Counted from the stretch's first letter, positions 24,250 to 35,262 are shown. The stretch: DNA of 64,000 bases from Selaginella moellendorffii (GCF_000143415.4 NW_003314357.1:455795-519794); one strand, 5' to 3'. Made by a program: numbers and translations. The notes: generated from the sequence alone by a model not told the origin.

Positions 24250-25710
24250 CCTAAATTATGTTACACCTTGTCTTAAGGTTTCTCACCACCCAACCACCCC
24301 CTGAGGTACCTCAAAAGCTCTCTGCTGTGAGCCCTAGGGTACATTAAGTTCCTTACCCTAATATGACTTAATATACCCTTAAGCCTCCTTTTGACTAACA
24401 TTGACCATAGACAACTAACAATTCTTCCCCCCCAACAAAGTCTTGGTCCCAAGGATGAGTTGAACTAGTGATCATCCTTTCTAGGGAACCCTACTCAAGC
24501 TTTTGGTCCATCTTCCATAGTTGTATACATTAAGGAAGCATTGGGCCCTTCACTCCGAGATAATACACTTTTCAATTGGCTGACATAAAATATCAGATGA
24601 ATTTTCACCCCAATTGGCAATTGTACTCGATAAGGCACTTTACCAATGTGCTCTAGCACTTTATATGGACCAGCATATTGATAGGAAAGTTTGTCACTCT
24701 TCCCATTCCATAAAAGCACCAAGGTGTTCTACCCCTCACTTAATGGAAAGATCACTTGTACAAAGATGAAATCACCCACTTTATATTCCTGGAATTGGCA
24801 ATGCTCATTAACAAACTTCTCTATTTTATTTTAAGCTACTTGAAAATTCCATTTGCCCACTATTAAAATCTCATCAAGTTCTGTGGCCAAATTAGTCGCT
24901 TTGAAATCAAGCTTATCTTGAACATCTTTACTCAAATGCAACTCCAACTTCATCACTGTTTGGGATGCCTTTCAAACATGGCAAAGTAAGGACTTTGTTT
25001 AATTCCACTGTGTTGGCTATTGTTGTAAGTAAATTGCACTAACGAAAGATATAAATCCCACTATCTTTGCCTTTGATTAATGCTACAATGTAACATATCC
25101 TCCACCACCTAATTTACATGCTCGATTTGCCCATTTGTCTAAGGATGATCTCCACTCGAAAGTTTTAAAATCACTTGTATAATGAATGCAAAGTTCTTCC
25201 AAAATCCATTAGTGAATTTTGAATCTCAATCACTAATGATGTCCTTTGGCAAACCAAAATTAGGAAAAACCTTCTTAAAGTAGATTACAACAAAATCTAA
25301 GGTAGTGACAGACTTTTGAAAAGCCAACAACCACACATACTTTGTCAATCAATCCACTATAACCCATACTTGCTCCTTTTGCCTCTATGTTTGTGACAAA
25401 TAAATGATGAAATCTATAGAAATATTACACCAACAGTTCTAAGGAATAAGTAAAGGTTACAAAAGTCCCTTTGGTTTCTCCCATGGCACCTTAACCTGCT
25501 GATAGAGCTCGTATGATTTATAATACTTAATGATATCAGCCATCATATTCCTCCAATAAAAATTGTGCTTAATTAACTCATATATCTTTTTCCACCCAAA
25601 ATGGCTAGCCTCTAGATGATCATGATAGTGGAATAAAACTTTAGTAGTTAACATATCCACCTATGGCAAATAGACATGGCCATTGTAGTAAAAAATCCCA
25701 TCCACTAAAA
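24250..25710 (-). mobile_element. Fragment of element A family (LTR, purine tract, integrase), heavily C-to-T mutated
   Basis: 24,282-24,421 matches the 3' LTR of element A, followed by the same polypurine tract (CTTCCCCCCCAAC) and then integrase back to about position 5,900 of element A. Short frames such as NGKSDKLSYQYAGPYKVLEH (~24,700) and LFHYHDHLEASHFGWKK (~25,640) survive between many stops. The differences from element A are mostly transitions. There is no RT or gag, so this is a truncated 3' end. Confidence 0.85.
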
Positions 25711-26259
25711 AAAGTTCTATAGTACCTCCTTCTAATGTTCCTCCAGATCAACAAAAGAACTTTAACTCATATACTATTATAAAAAGAAGAAAAAACAATT
25801 TAGACATAATTGAAATGTGTAGGATATTTTCTTGGATCTCCGTTAACCATAGAAGCACTATGGCTTGACCCCAAGCCTCTCCAAAAACTTTAGATGTTGT
25901 GAATAGGATGATCATCAATTCCCAGCCCATGCCCTTTCCTCCTTTCTGTTGTCACAAAATATTTCTAGGCTTATCATAGTGGCTGGACAATCATTTATTC
26001 AGATCCAGAAGAAGAACAAACAGAAATGAGATTTATACATGTTAAAGAAATGGTTGCAAATGCTAACCACTTGCTTTCATAGGCCTTGGCCACAGCACTT
26101 GGCAAATACATATACTATTTACAAGGTAAAAAGCATAAGATTGAAGGAATCAAATATGAAGCTGTGACAATTGCTGAATTTTATGTTAGCCAGGCTAAAG
26201 CCCAGGGCCATGATAGAACTGAAAACCACCGGAAGGGATTAGGGTTTGCAGGGAAATGG
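25711..26259. other. Region upstream of the first PPR gene
   Basis: Contains a plus-strand frame, open apart from one TAG near 26,083, running straight into the PPR frame. It reads WTIIYSDPEEEQTEMRF, then the stop, then ALGKYIYYLQGKKHKIEG. I do not recognise it. It is richer in AT than the PPR gene and may be a fused fragment of another gene or transposon. The first ATG in a context that looks like PPR coding is at 26,260. Confidence 0.35.
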
Positions 26260-28779
26260 ATGAGGCGATCGAGACTCGCCAGGATTCTTTCCGCCGCCTA
26301 CAAGCAGCAGGCTCGTCCACGGATCGATCAATGCTGGCAGAAACACAATGCAGCGCTTCTCCCGGCGATCAAGGCGTGCGGCAGTGCCCGGGATCTCGAC
26401 AGCGCCAAAATCATCCACAGCAAGGCCCGCTGTCTCCATCCATCGGATATTTTCGTGGCGAGCTCGCTAGTAAGCATGTATTCCAGGTGCCAGAGCATGG
26501 CCGACGCCCGTGCGGTCTTCGATCAGATGCCCAGGCACGACACTGTTCTCTGGAACTCGCTGATGCTAGGGTTTGTGGAAACCGGCAGGTATTCCGAGCT
26601 GGTGCTGGAATCCTTTGCCCAGATGCAGCATCAAGGATGCCATCCAGACGCTAGAAGCTTTCTCGCTGCGATCAGGGCGTGCACCGCGCTGGCCATCCAA
26701 GATTCCCCTGGAAACAAGCTTCGATCGCTGGAAAGAGGGAAGAAGATCCATTTCCAGGCGGAAAGCTCCGGCTGTGGTGACAACGTTTTCGTCATCAACA
26801 GCTTGGTGGAGTTCTACGCAAAGTGTGGCAGCATGGATGATGCCTGGCGAGCTTTCCAGCGGATGCCATACGAGCTTAGCGTTTGCTGGAGCTCGCTGAT
26901 ACTTGGCTATGCCGAAAGTGGTGATGAGGAGCTAGCACTGCAACTCTTTTCCGGCATGAGCTTGGCACCCGAGTCTCGGACAATGGTAGCGGCTCTCAAG
27001 GCTTGCATGGGACTAGCTGCCAAAGAATATGGATCCAAGCTCGGAGTGGATGCCAAGGAGGTAAAGACGAAAGCGCTTCAAAGAGGCGTGGCTCTACACT
27101 CGCAAGCCGTGAGCTGTGGGCTCGAGAAGGATGTGTACGTTGCGAGCACGCTGGTGAGTATGTATTCCAAGTGTGGGAGCATGATCGATGCTTACAGGGT
27201 GTTTTGCAGGATGGATCAACACGACGCTGTGTCGTGGACAGCTTTGATACTGGGGTACGTTGAGAATTCCGAACCGGAGCTTGCTTTGGAGGTTTTCTCT
27301 CGGATGCAGAAGCAAGGCTCGTGTCGGCCCGATGCAACGGTTTACCTGGTTGCTCTCAAGGCTTGCGGTTCTCTTGCTGAGGAGCAAGAAGAAAAGGAGG
27401 AGCCTACGGGCGGGAGGAAAGTGAGAGTCGAGAGCTTGGAAAGGGGGATGGAAATCCATGCACAGGCTGCGAGAAATGGTGGATTCAATTCGGACGTGTT
27501 CGTGGCAAGCACTCTCGTAGACGTGTACTCGAAATGCGGGAGCTTGGTGGATGCTCGTCGGGTCTTCGATACAATGCCGTGCTACAACGTTGTGGCCTGG
27601 AACTCGCTGCTGATGGGATACGCAGAGAACGACGAAGCTGAGCTATGCCTGGAGCTGTTCTTCACGATGCGGAGCTACTGCCAGCCCGACTGCTTGACTT
27701 TCGTGGCGGCACTCAAGGCTTGCTCGAGTCTAGCGGAGAAAGAGCTATCGAAGGAGGTTGACGAGGAGATGAAGAAGAAGCAGCAGCTCAAGTACCTGGA
27801 CAAAGTCATGGCCGTGCACTCCATAGTAGTCGAGACGAGTGGCTCCGGGGACACAGGCATCTATGTCAGCAACACTCTGGTGGATGCTTACGCCAAGTCT
27901 GGGAGCATGGCGGATTCCCGTCGAGTGTTTGACAGGATGCGTCGGCACAGCGTGGTTTCCTGGACTGCTCTCCTACTGGGCTACACTGAGAACAAGGAAG
28001 CGGAGCTGGCTCTCGAGATACTCCCGCTCATGTCCACTCAAGGATCATGTCTTCCAGACGCTCGGACCCTGGCAGCAGTTGTCACGGCGTGCACCCAGCT
28101 GGTGGACTTGGAACAGGGAAGAGCTATGCACGCGGAAGTTCTTAGGCTTGGATTCGAGAGCGAGATCGTAACGGGGAACTGCCTGGTGGATCTCTACTCC
28201 AAGGCTGGGATCATGGAAAGAGCTCAGCGGGTATTCGACTCCATGGAAGTTTTGACGAGCCCCATCACCTGGACGTCGCTCATAGCAGGATACACTCGGT
28301 ACAGCGACAGCGACCGGGTTTTTCAGATCTTTACCGAGATGCAAGAGCAGGGACTTCCAGCGTACGACGTTACTCTCGTCTGCGTCCTCACGGCTTGCAG
28401 CCACGCCGGTCTGGTAGACGAAGGCACGAGGTTTTTCGAGAGGATTACATGTCCGAGCTTGGATCACTACCACTGTTACATCGACATTCTAAGCCGTGCC
28501 AACCGGCTGGACGCAGCGATGGCGGTGGTGAAGACCATGCCTTGGAAGGCGACGGCGGTAACGTGGAGGACGGTGCTGGGTGCGTGCCACAAGTGGAAGA
28601 ATGTGGAAATTGGAAGGCTGGCTTTCAAGAAGCTGATCGAAGTTGATGGTGGCGACTTCGCAGGTTACACTTTGATGGGAAATATATATGGAGCTGCCGG
28701 GCTGTGGGAAGAGAAGCAGAGAGTGGAAGCGATCAAGCAACAAAACGCTGGTAATTGTTTTCAGCTTTGTGCCGCTTAA
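26260..28779 (+). CDS. PLS-class pentatricopeptide repeat protein (839 aa, intronless)
   Basis: A tandem PPR protein, an RNA-binding alpha-solenoid of the kind sent to chloroplasts or mitochondria for RNA editing or processing. Repeats of the pattern LVSMYSKCGSMxDAxRVFxxM followed by VSWTALILGYVE recur about every 100-130 residues with long linkers (LERGxxIHxQA), the P-L-S layout. The C-terminus has an E-type region (DHYHCYIDILSRANRLDAAM, then AVTWRTVLGACHKWKNVEIG). There is no DYW deaminase domain. The open frame extends upstream to 26,086, but that part is AT-rich and unlike PPR, so I chose the ATG at 26,260. The basic start MRRSRLARILSAAYKQQARP could be an organelle transit peptide. It converges with the next PPR gene (99 bp apart). 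The RNA target is unknown. Confidence 0.92.
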   Translation: MRRSRLARILSAAYKQQARPRIDQCWQKHNAALLPAIKACGSARDLDSAKIIHSKARCLHPSDIFVASSLVSMYSRCQSMADARAVFDQMPRHDTVLWNSLMLGFVETGRYSELVLESFAQMQHQGCHPDARSFLAAIRACTALAIQDSPGNKLRSLERGKKIHFQAESSGCGDNVFVINSLVEFYAKCGSMDDAWRAFQRMPYELSVCWSSLILGYAESGDEELALQLFSGMSLAPESRTMVAALKACMGLAAKEYGSKLGVDAKEVKTKALQRGVALHSQAVSCGLEKDVYVASTLVSMYSKCGSMIDAYRVFCRMDQHDAVSWTALILGYVENSEPELALEVFSRMQKQGSCRPDATVYLVALKACGSLAEEQEEKEEPTGGRKVRVESLERGMEIHAQAARNGGFNSDVFVASTLVDVYSKCGSLVDARRVFDTMPCYNVVAWNSLLMGYAENDEAELCLELFFTMRSYCQPDCLTFVAALKACSSLAEKELSKEVDEEMKKKQQLKYLDKVMAVHSIVVETSGSGDTGIYVSNTLVDAYAKSGSMADSRRVFDRMRRHSVVSWTALLLGYTENKEAELALEILPLMSTQGSCLPDARTLAAVVTACTQLVDLEQGRAMHAEVLRLGFESEIVTGNCLVDLYSKAGIMERAQRVFDSMEVLTSPITWTSLIAGYTRYSDSDRVFQIFTEMQEQGLPAYDVTLVCVLTACSHAGLVDEGTRFFERITCPSLDHYHCYIDILSRANRLDAAMAVVKTMPWKATAVTWRTVLGACHKWKNVEIGRLAFKKLIEVDGGDFAGYTLMGNIYGAAGLWEEKQRVEAIKQQNAGNCFQLCAA

Positions 28780-28878
28780 TTATCTTTCACAGGGCACGGT
28801 GTTCTCAGGTTAGTCAGTACTGGAGCGTGAACTTCACAAGCTTCTCATCTCAAGGTATAGCTTGAAGTTTTTGTTTGC

Positions 28879-30720
28879 TTAATGGAACCCCGTTTGTGTA
28901 TACATATTTGCAAGGAGGATGTATTGCGATCCATCTCTAGAGTCAATTTTGATGGTGTTTCCAGCAACAGCAGTACTGTTTCGAAGCAAGCTTCTCCATT
29001 CGAGAGCTTCGGGCACAAATGGACTACTTTGGATCAGCTCCTTTGCATCGTTTGTATGCCCCGTACGAGCAAGCAGATCAATCAAGCAGCAGTAGTGTTG
29101 TCTTGTCACATTCAGGCCAAAATCCATTTCCAAGGACAGCAAAAGACACTTGCCAAGCTCAGCTTTGCCAATATGGCTGCAAGCTAGAAGAGCAAGCACA
29201 AAACAAGTCTCGTCTGGAAGCTCCAAGGATTTCACCTCGTCAAAAAGCTCCAGCGCTTCTGCCGTGAGAAGCTTGTTTGTGGCATATGCTGCAAGCATCA
29301 CACTCCATGACACCAAGTTCTTGTCAGGCATCGAATCGAAGAACTTCTTTGCGGCTGTGATGCGAGAGTACTGTGTGTGTCCAGCTAGCATCGTCGTCCA
29401 CGAAACAACGTTTCTTAGAGGCATGCTGTGAAACACTCTACTCGCACTTCCCATATGCCCGTTTGAGGCATATGTGGAAAGAAGAGCATTCCAGCATCCT
29501 AAGTCCTTGTCAACCAGCTCACAAAACAATATTTGTGCCTCAAGAATATACCCGAAATGAGAGTATGTGGAAATCAGCGCTGTTGCCGCTATGCAGCAAT
29601 GTTCAGGCATAGAGTCAAACATACACTTTGCCTGCTCAAGATGGCCGTTTTGGGTATATGCTGATAGCATGGCGTTCCACGTTGTGAGATTCCTTTCGGG
29701 CATGCCACTGAAAATTTTGACGGCTTCGGCTACTTTTCCATGCTGGGAATACGCTCCAATGAGGATATTCCAAGAGAACACGTCGTGCTGTGGCATTCTA
29801 CGAAAGATTTCTAGAGATTGTTGGAGGCAATTGTGATGAGCATATGCCGATTCTATGGCGTTCCAAGTGATCACGTCTCTCTCCACTGCCAAATCAAACA
29901 AACGTCGTGCTTGATCCAATTCGCCAGCTTGAGAAAACGCAGTGATCATGGAGTTGTAAAGCACAAGATTCCATAATGGAAGCGAGTAAAAGACCTCTTT
30001 CGCTTTTGCAAAGTACCCAAATTGGGTATATGCTGTGATAATAATGGTTGACGAGACTAGATCGCTTTCAGGCATGCTCTCGTAAACACTTGCAGCCTCT
30101 GCAACATAGCCTCCTTTGGCATACACATTCAGCATGGTCGTCCACGTCACCATGTCTCTCTGTGGCATTGTATCAAACACGCTCTTTGCAGATCCCATAT
30201 GCCCGGCTTTGGCATATGCATCTAAGATGCTATTCCAAGAAATAATATCCCTTGCCTCCATAGACCCGAAAAATGATTCAACGCGTGGTATATTCCCGTG
30301 CTCGTTTATTGTCGCTAGCATCGCATTTAACACTACAAGATCCCATGCGGGCATTGAGTGAAATATTCGCATTGACAAATCACGATGCCCAGCTGCGGTA
30401 TATGCTGCGAACATCACTGTCCAGGCGACGAGGTTGTGACATGGCATACTGTCGAACAACCACGTGGCGCTATCGAGGCCGTCGGGTTCTTTTGTGTGGG
30501 CCGAGAGGAGGAGAACGTACGAGAAGATGTTTTTGGAGGAGATGGAATCAAACACAGCTTTGGCGTGCTTGAGGCCTCCAGGAAACTTGGAATACATTTG
30601 GATCATTTTGTTACTCAGGAACACGTCCGGAAAATTCGGAGAGAGTTTGGCCTCGGTGGCTTTCGCCATGGACAGCGTCGAGCAAGAATTGATGAGATCG
30701 ACACATTGTCGTCGATCCAT
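28879..30720 (-). CDS. Pentatricopeptide repeat protein, mainly S-type repeats (613 aa, intronless)
   Basis: Around seventeen near-uniform ~31-residue repeats of the form DVVTWTTMLNVYAKxGxxxxAxxxFxxMP run through most of the protein. This short S-type array, without alternating P and L motifs, is typical of lycophyte-rich PPR subgroups (from memory). The final ~110 residues (FVLALLACSHIGKAELG, RQHYCCLIDLLARTGHTNDA, EWRSLLRN) resemble an E-like tail. No DYW domain follows. The frame is open to 30,732, but codon 1 there is TTG; the first ATG is at 30,720 (MDRRQCVDLINSC). It is expected to bind organellar RNA. No clear transit peptide is visible. It is arranged tail to tail with the preceding PPR gene. 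Confidence 0.9.
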   Translation of the reverse strand: MDRRQCVDLINSCSTLSMAKATEAKLSPNFPDVFLSNKMIQMYSKFPGGLKHAKAVFDSISSKNIFSYVLLLSAHTKEPDGLDSATWLFDSMPCHNLVAWTVMFAAYTAAGHRDLSMRIFHSMPAWDLVVLNAMLATINEHGNIPRVESFFGSMEARDIISWNSILDAYAKAGHMGSAKSVFDTMPQRDMVTWTTMLNVYAKGGYVAEAASVYESMPESDLVSSTIIITAYTQFGYFAKAKEVFYSLPLWNLVLYNSMITAFSQAGELDQARRLFDLAVERDVITWNAIESAYAHHNCLQQSLEIFRRMPQHDVFSWNILIGAYSQHGKVAEAVKIFSGMPERNLTTWNAMLSAYTQNGHLEQAKCMFDSMPEHCCIAATALISTYSHFGYILEAQILFCELVDKDLGCWNALLSTYASNGHMGSASRVFHSMPLRNVVSWTTMLAGHTQYSRITAAKKFFDSMPDKNLVSWSVMLAAYATNKLLTAEALELFDEVKSLELPDETCFVLALLACSHIGKAELGKCLLLSLEMDFGLNVTRQHYCCLIDLLARTGHTNDAKELIQSSPFVPEALEWRSLLRNSTAVAGNTIKIDSRDGSQYILLANMYTQTGFH

Positions 30721-30808
30721 TCTCCATTCCAAAACTTACAGCGACTATTTACCACAGAAAGATTTCACTATATTACGGTAGAAAACTTACAGAGGAGGAA
30801 AAAAATCG

Positions 30809-31321
30809 TCACGGCTTTGTGGTGGAAGAAGGATCGATTTTCCCAGTTCCAGGGTACCCTCCTCCGGTACCATGATCTGGAATGGTAGTTCCTTCCACAG
30901 ATCCATCCCCAGTTCCACTTGAGCCAGTGAAAGTCCCGGGTAGACCCCCACCAATACCACCACCTAAGGCTGGAGTGCTTCCGCCATAGCCGGAACTTCC
31001 AGAGTATCCGCCTCCATTGTTGCCATAGCCAGGACCATTACTGTAAGTTCCACCATAGCCGGGATTGTTACCATAGCCACCACCATAGCCGGGATTTCCG
31101 CCATAGCCAGGATTGTTACCATAGCCTCCACTGTAACCGGGGTTGCCGCCACCATAGCCTCCACTATATCCCGGTCCGGGTCCTTTGCCACCATAGCCAT
31201 AGCCTCCACCTCCCCACTGGTGATGAAGCTCTGGAGTGAACTCCTTGCTGTCTCTGGATTCAACCATGGCAAAGAAGAGGATGACAAGGTACCAGCAGGT
31301 AGCAAGCAATGTGGCTGCCAT
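30809..31321 (-). CDS. Secreted glycine-rich protein (170 aa)
   Basis: Starts at the ATG at 31,321 with a hydrophobic signal peptide (MAATLLATCWYLVILFFAM). A long Gly/Tyr/Asn/Pro region follows, made of irregular GYGG, NPGYGG and GYSGG units (residues ~35-115), and then a Gly/Ser/Thr tail. Such proteins are usually structural components of the cell wall. A TATA box, TTTATAAG on the minus strand at about 31,368-31,376, puts the transcription start near 31,345, which supports this ATG over the GTG codon seven codons upstream. The start lies about 600 bp upstream of the start of the PPR gene downstream of it on the same strand. The repeat units invite length variation. Function beyond wall protein is not shown. 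Confidence 0.8.
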   Translation of the reverse strand: MAATLLATCWYLVILFFAMVESRDSKEFTPELHHQWGGGGYGYGGKGPGPGYSGGYGGGNPGYSGGYGNNPGYGGNPGYGGGYGNNPGYGGTYSNGPGYGNNGGGYSGSSGYGGSTPALGGGIGGGLPGTFTGSSGTGDGSVEGTTIPDHGTGGGYPGTGKIDPSSTTKP

Positions 31322-31365
31322 ATGAATGAAAGAGTGGAGCACTTGGGGATTTTGATCGAGAGATC

Positions 31366-31378
31366 GGCTTATAAACTG
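31366..31378 (-). promoter_or_regulatory. TATA box of the glycine-rich protein gene
   Basis: TTTATAAGCC on the minus strand, about 50 bp before the ATG. It predicts a very short 5' leader. Confidence 0.6.
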
Positions 31379-31599
31379 GGGGGAACGCGTTGCCAGTCTC
31401 TGTGTGTACCAGCAGAGTGGGCATTAATGTTGTTCCTTGTGAGACTTTTTGCTCAGTTGTCATCTTAAATGGCCGCTCTTGCAGGCTGCCGGCGTTACGA
31501 TTAGTCCTGATTGCTACTAATCAACATGCATCTACTGTTTATAATCTTGCATCAAGAAGCAAGAATGCAATGCAATGAGTTTGTTGCTGTATCTCCCTC

Positions 31600-33900
31600 C
31601 TTGCTACTGCTATGCTTATCTTTTAATAATTGTTGTTGAATTTCTAAAATTAAAATTATGACTATCATCATATATGTTTTATATTATCTTTACCCCTTAG
31701 CTTAAGTAATATAGGAAAGCTTAACAATAAATATTATTATTAATAAAGAATTTTACATCAGGAATAAATATCTATTGTTTAATGTTTTTTCACCACATAT
31801 TACTGTTCAGCTAATAGAATATGTATTTAGTGAAACTTATCTTCTTTAATTCCTTTTCTATATCTCACCTATTTATATTGGTTACTTGAGGAATCTTTTT
31901 TTCTTTTGGATATGTTAATTAAGTGTTTTCATAAAGTTTTTTATTTAGTATACATTGATTGAAAAAAATGCATCTAAAAACCTTACCTTATGCTATACAT
32001 AAGTATTACTTATTGAGTAGTGTTATTGATAAATTTTATAGCAAGCATATTATTAAAATATATATTTATAAATCAATAATAAAATAATTTTTTGCATTGT
32101 GCAAAAAACTTGGTTTACTTTGGAAAATTAAGTTATCTTAAATATGTTTTTAAATATTATGTCAAATAATAATAATACAAAACAAATCAATAGGTGATAC
32201 TTTCAGGACTAAAAATATAATAAACCAAAGAAAAACGTGAGAAAAGAGAATTTTAATAACTTCATTTAAACTAAATTTTTATTCAATGAACAAATATAAA
32301 TAGCCTAAATTTAAATCAGGTTTAAATATAATAATACAAGCTATTTAACATAAGGTACTTGGTGGTGGCACTAAATTCTACAGCCACATTAGAGAGGGGT
32401 CATGTTGTAAACTACTTCAGTCTCAATGCGTGTGGGACCTTTAGAAATTTATCTAAGATGTAGTAAGGACGAATTTTGTAAACTAACTGCACACCCTAAT
32501 CCTCAGCTGAAATTTACTTATTTATGAATAAACTTGATTAGAGAATTTTTTTTGAGTATATTAGATTAAAGAAAATCCTATATTCCTGAATAGGTAAGTG
32601 GTTTCTAGACTAAAAATTTAATGCCTAAAGAAAACACCCTAGTAGAAGAGCTAGTTGTCCTAGAATTAAGAGATTTTATAGACGAGGATTGTGTAGCATT
32701 TGGATAGAATTATATTATAATATAGTAATATACTATATTATATATAAAATATAGAAAAATAGAATTATGCTATCAATACTTTAAAAGTGTAAAAAATGGT
32801 AAGAATCACTAAATTTATTTTTAGTTTGACTATATTTTATATATTAAGAGAGGCAATAGAAATTATCATAACATTATAGTTTTGGTGTCATGCTATATGG
32901 AATGAAAACTTTGTAGCAGATTGGACTTCATATGAATGTTGGTGGTCAAGGCCTACTTACCATTACATGGAAACTGAAATGTATGGTTGGAGGATTGAGG
33001 TGTAAGATGCTTGTTATCCAAATGCTAATAATTGTAAAAGGCAACTCTATAAGAAATACAAGTGGCATGCTATTGCTTAACCATATGATTGTAAATGAAA
33101 CACTTGGAAGAACCTATATTTCATTTCTAATATTATTTATAAAATATGGTGTTGAACTACTATTGTAGCAAGAGAGAGAAAAGGGAAAAGAGAAAATACG
33201 ATAGAGGTAGAGAGAGAATCATTGCTGTTAATATTAGAATTTGGTTTTTAATTTCCATTTTTATTAAAAAAAACCAAATCTATTTTGATGCAGATTGCTA
33301 AGTAGAGAAAAATACAAAACTTAAAAACTTATTATATTATAAAGCATAAAACAAAAATATTTTTATTATATTTATTTATAGCATATCTAAGAAATAAAAT
33401 AATAATTTTTAAAATCAATTATATAGATAAGGTTAACATTAAAAAAATACAAACTAAGTATTTAATTTGTATAAACAATACCTAAGAATTAGTTTAGTTT
33501 ATATTACATTTAAAATCTTAATATTACCTTGGTTGCAATCCTTGACAATGCCAAAGAAAAAACTCGAAGTGTTTGCAGTGTGAACAGTGTGATTAGCTTG
33601 CATCTTGCAAGATAGAAATGAGATAGAATATATTATCGTTTAAAAAATGGGATAGTGGAACATTAGATTAAGATAAAAATAAAGATTCTCAATTGAGGAA
33701 GACTTGAAGTAATCATTGTAAATCTTATATTGTCTTTATTCTTTTGTTGTGGTTTCAATGGGATTTATTCGAGAGCAATGCTTTCGAGAAGAAACAAGTA
33801 AAACCAGAGCTCCTTTACATTTTAAACTTAGCACAGTATTTTCCCGGCAAGTAATATACACTATGGTTTCTGGAGATCATGATGAATGGATAAGTTCATA
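31600..33900. other. Very AT-rich gene desert
   Basis: About 2.3 kb of AT-rich sequence with A and T runs. A 78-codon plus-strand frame at 32,932-33,168 has no family resemblance and is not supported as a gene. Nothing else recognised. Confidence 0.5.
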
Positions 33901-34423
33901 TTCCTAAAGAAGGAGCGGAGCGTACAATAATTTTTTGATAAGAATTTTTCTGAATAAGAACGGAAGAGTTGTTCCTCAAAGATTGATCAAGTTTTCATCA
34001 TTCCTAGTTCCGTACGGAGATCTCGTTCTGACCGATCGACCGTTCGTGGCAGGCGAGAGAGAAAAAAAGATGTCAGCCATGCCGTGGGGTTTTGCACATC
34101 ACACCTGCATGAACAACCAAACCATAAATCTGACAGACAAGTCCCATTTCCAACGCATGATTCGCTGCCACTTTTAACGTATTCCGTACATGGTCGATTC
34201 ATGCCTTTTGATTTTTTCCAGGTCTTGTGTGAAGAAATGTATGATCGAAGGAAATGAAATTGAGAAAAAAAAAAACGCACCACCACAAAAGATTAAAAAC
34301 CCGGCAGTACTAGGCTCAAAATGCCGTACAATCGTGACACAGCTACTATCAAGACGAAGAGAACTATCCCTGTGTTGTGGAATTTTCTTCTTTATGGATC
34401 CAGATTTTTCCGGGAATCAAACT
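33901..34423. other. Downstream region of the GLUTAMINE DUMPER-like gene
   Basis: Moderate GC with short frames on both strands but no recognisable protein. Probably the 3' UTR and spacer of the gene at 34,424. Confidence 0.4.
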
Positions 34424-35062
34424 TTAAACTCGGTCGTATACCTGTTGCGAATCGACGTCATTGCTGGATGAATCATCTTCCAGAGACGAAGAGGAGGAGG
34501 AGGAAGCGTTCTTCTTCTTCTTCCTCTTTGCGTTCTTCTCGTCTCGATCTCCTTTTTGTTGATCGCCATCCTCGTCACCTTCGCTGGCAGACGAGGACCG
34601 ATCGAGATCGAGCTTGTTCGTCACCTGGATCGGCTGAGCCAGATGCGTGGGCTTGTCCTGCCCCGCCAGGATGACTACAATCTTCTCGGGAGAAGCCGCA
34701 AATCCGTTGTGCAAGGCTTGCAAGCTCGCTGCCTTGGGATTCTCGGGATCGCTGCCTGGAGCCGAGGAAGAACCGGAAGAACCACCGGAGCCACCATTCG
34801 AATCGGAGAAGTAGCCCCGGAGATATGAGCACGCCAGGATCATAAGCGAGATGACGACGAGCAAAACCATGGCCGCGAGGCCGGCGAGCATGTACGGAAG
34901 TGGCGACTGGAAGCGGCATGGATTGTCACCGGCGTTGATCGTCTGCTTGTTGCAGCGAGAGTTGGTGGCGCCGGCTCGAGAGTCTTCGAGGTAGAAGTTG
35001 TGATGGACGCTCGCACCTGGAAGAGGATTAGTAGTAGCACCAGCACCTTGAGATCTTGTCAT
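34424..35062 (-). CDS. GLUTAMINE DUMPER-like membrane protein (212 aa)
   Basis: A single-span plasma-membrane protein of the plant GDU family, which alters amino-acid export and works with the LOG2-type ubiquitin ligase in Arabidopsis. The order is diagnostic: a short N-terminus, SPLPYMLAGLAAMVLLVVIS leading into ILACSYLRGYF (one membrane span, residues ~55-81), a Gly/Ser linker, then EKIVVILAGQDKPT (residues ~126-139), the VIMAG-type motif, here VVILAG. The C-terminal tail is long and acidic/basic (Asp/Glu, KRKKKK, poly-Ser), longer than I recall for angiosperm members. The frame is open to 35,113, but that codon is GTG; the first in-frame ATG is at 35,062. A strong splice donor at ~35,846 suggests an intron in the 5' leader. 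Confidence 0.88.
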   Translation of the reverse strand: MTRSQGAGATTNPLPGASVHHNFYLEDSRAGATNSRCNKQTINAGDNPCRFQSPLPYMLAGLAAMVLLVVISLMILACSYLRGYFSDSNGGSGGSSGSSSAPGSDPENPKAASLQALHNGFAASPEKIVVILAGQDKPTHLAQPIQVTNKLDLDRSSSASEGDEDGDQQKGDRDEKNAKRKKKKNASSSSSSSLEDDSSSNDVDSQQVYDRV

Positions 35063-35243
35063 CCTTTGGAGCGAAGAGAAAAGGGAGAGACTCAAGCTTG
35101 AGACGTGAGACACTCATGCAGGAATCCAGGAGATCATCGGCGAGCGTTTCCAGGCTCGAAGCAAGGGGTAAAGGAAGACGATGACTCTATTGGAAAACCA
35201 CACCTCTCGCTCTAGCGGAAGAGAATAAAACGCTCCACCTCGA

Positions 35244-35262
35244 GTGTGTGTGTGTGTGTGTG
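35244..35262. repeat. (GT)n microsatellite
   Basis: About nine GT units in the presumed 5' leader intron or promoter of the GLUTAMINE DUMPER-like gene. Confidence 0.9.

Noticed and set aside
26086-26259. N-terminal part of the PPR protein
   Set aside because: Different composition, a stop just upstream and no PPR character; the ATG at 26,260 fits better.
30960-31310. Alternative Ala/Met-rich frame over the glycine-rich gene
   Set aside because: Shadow frame of the GGN repeat coding strand.
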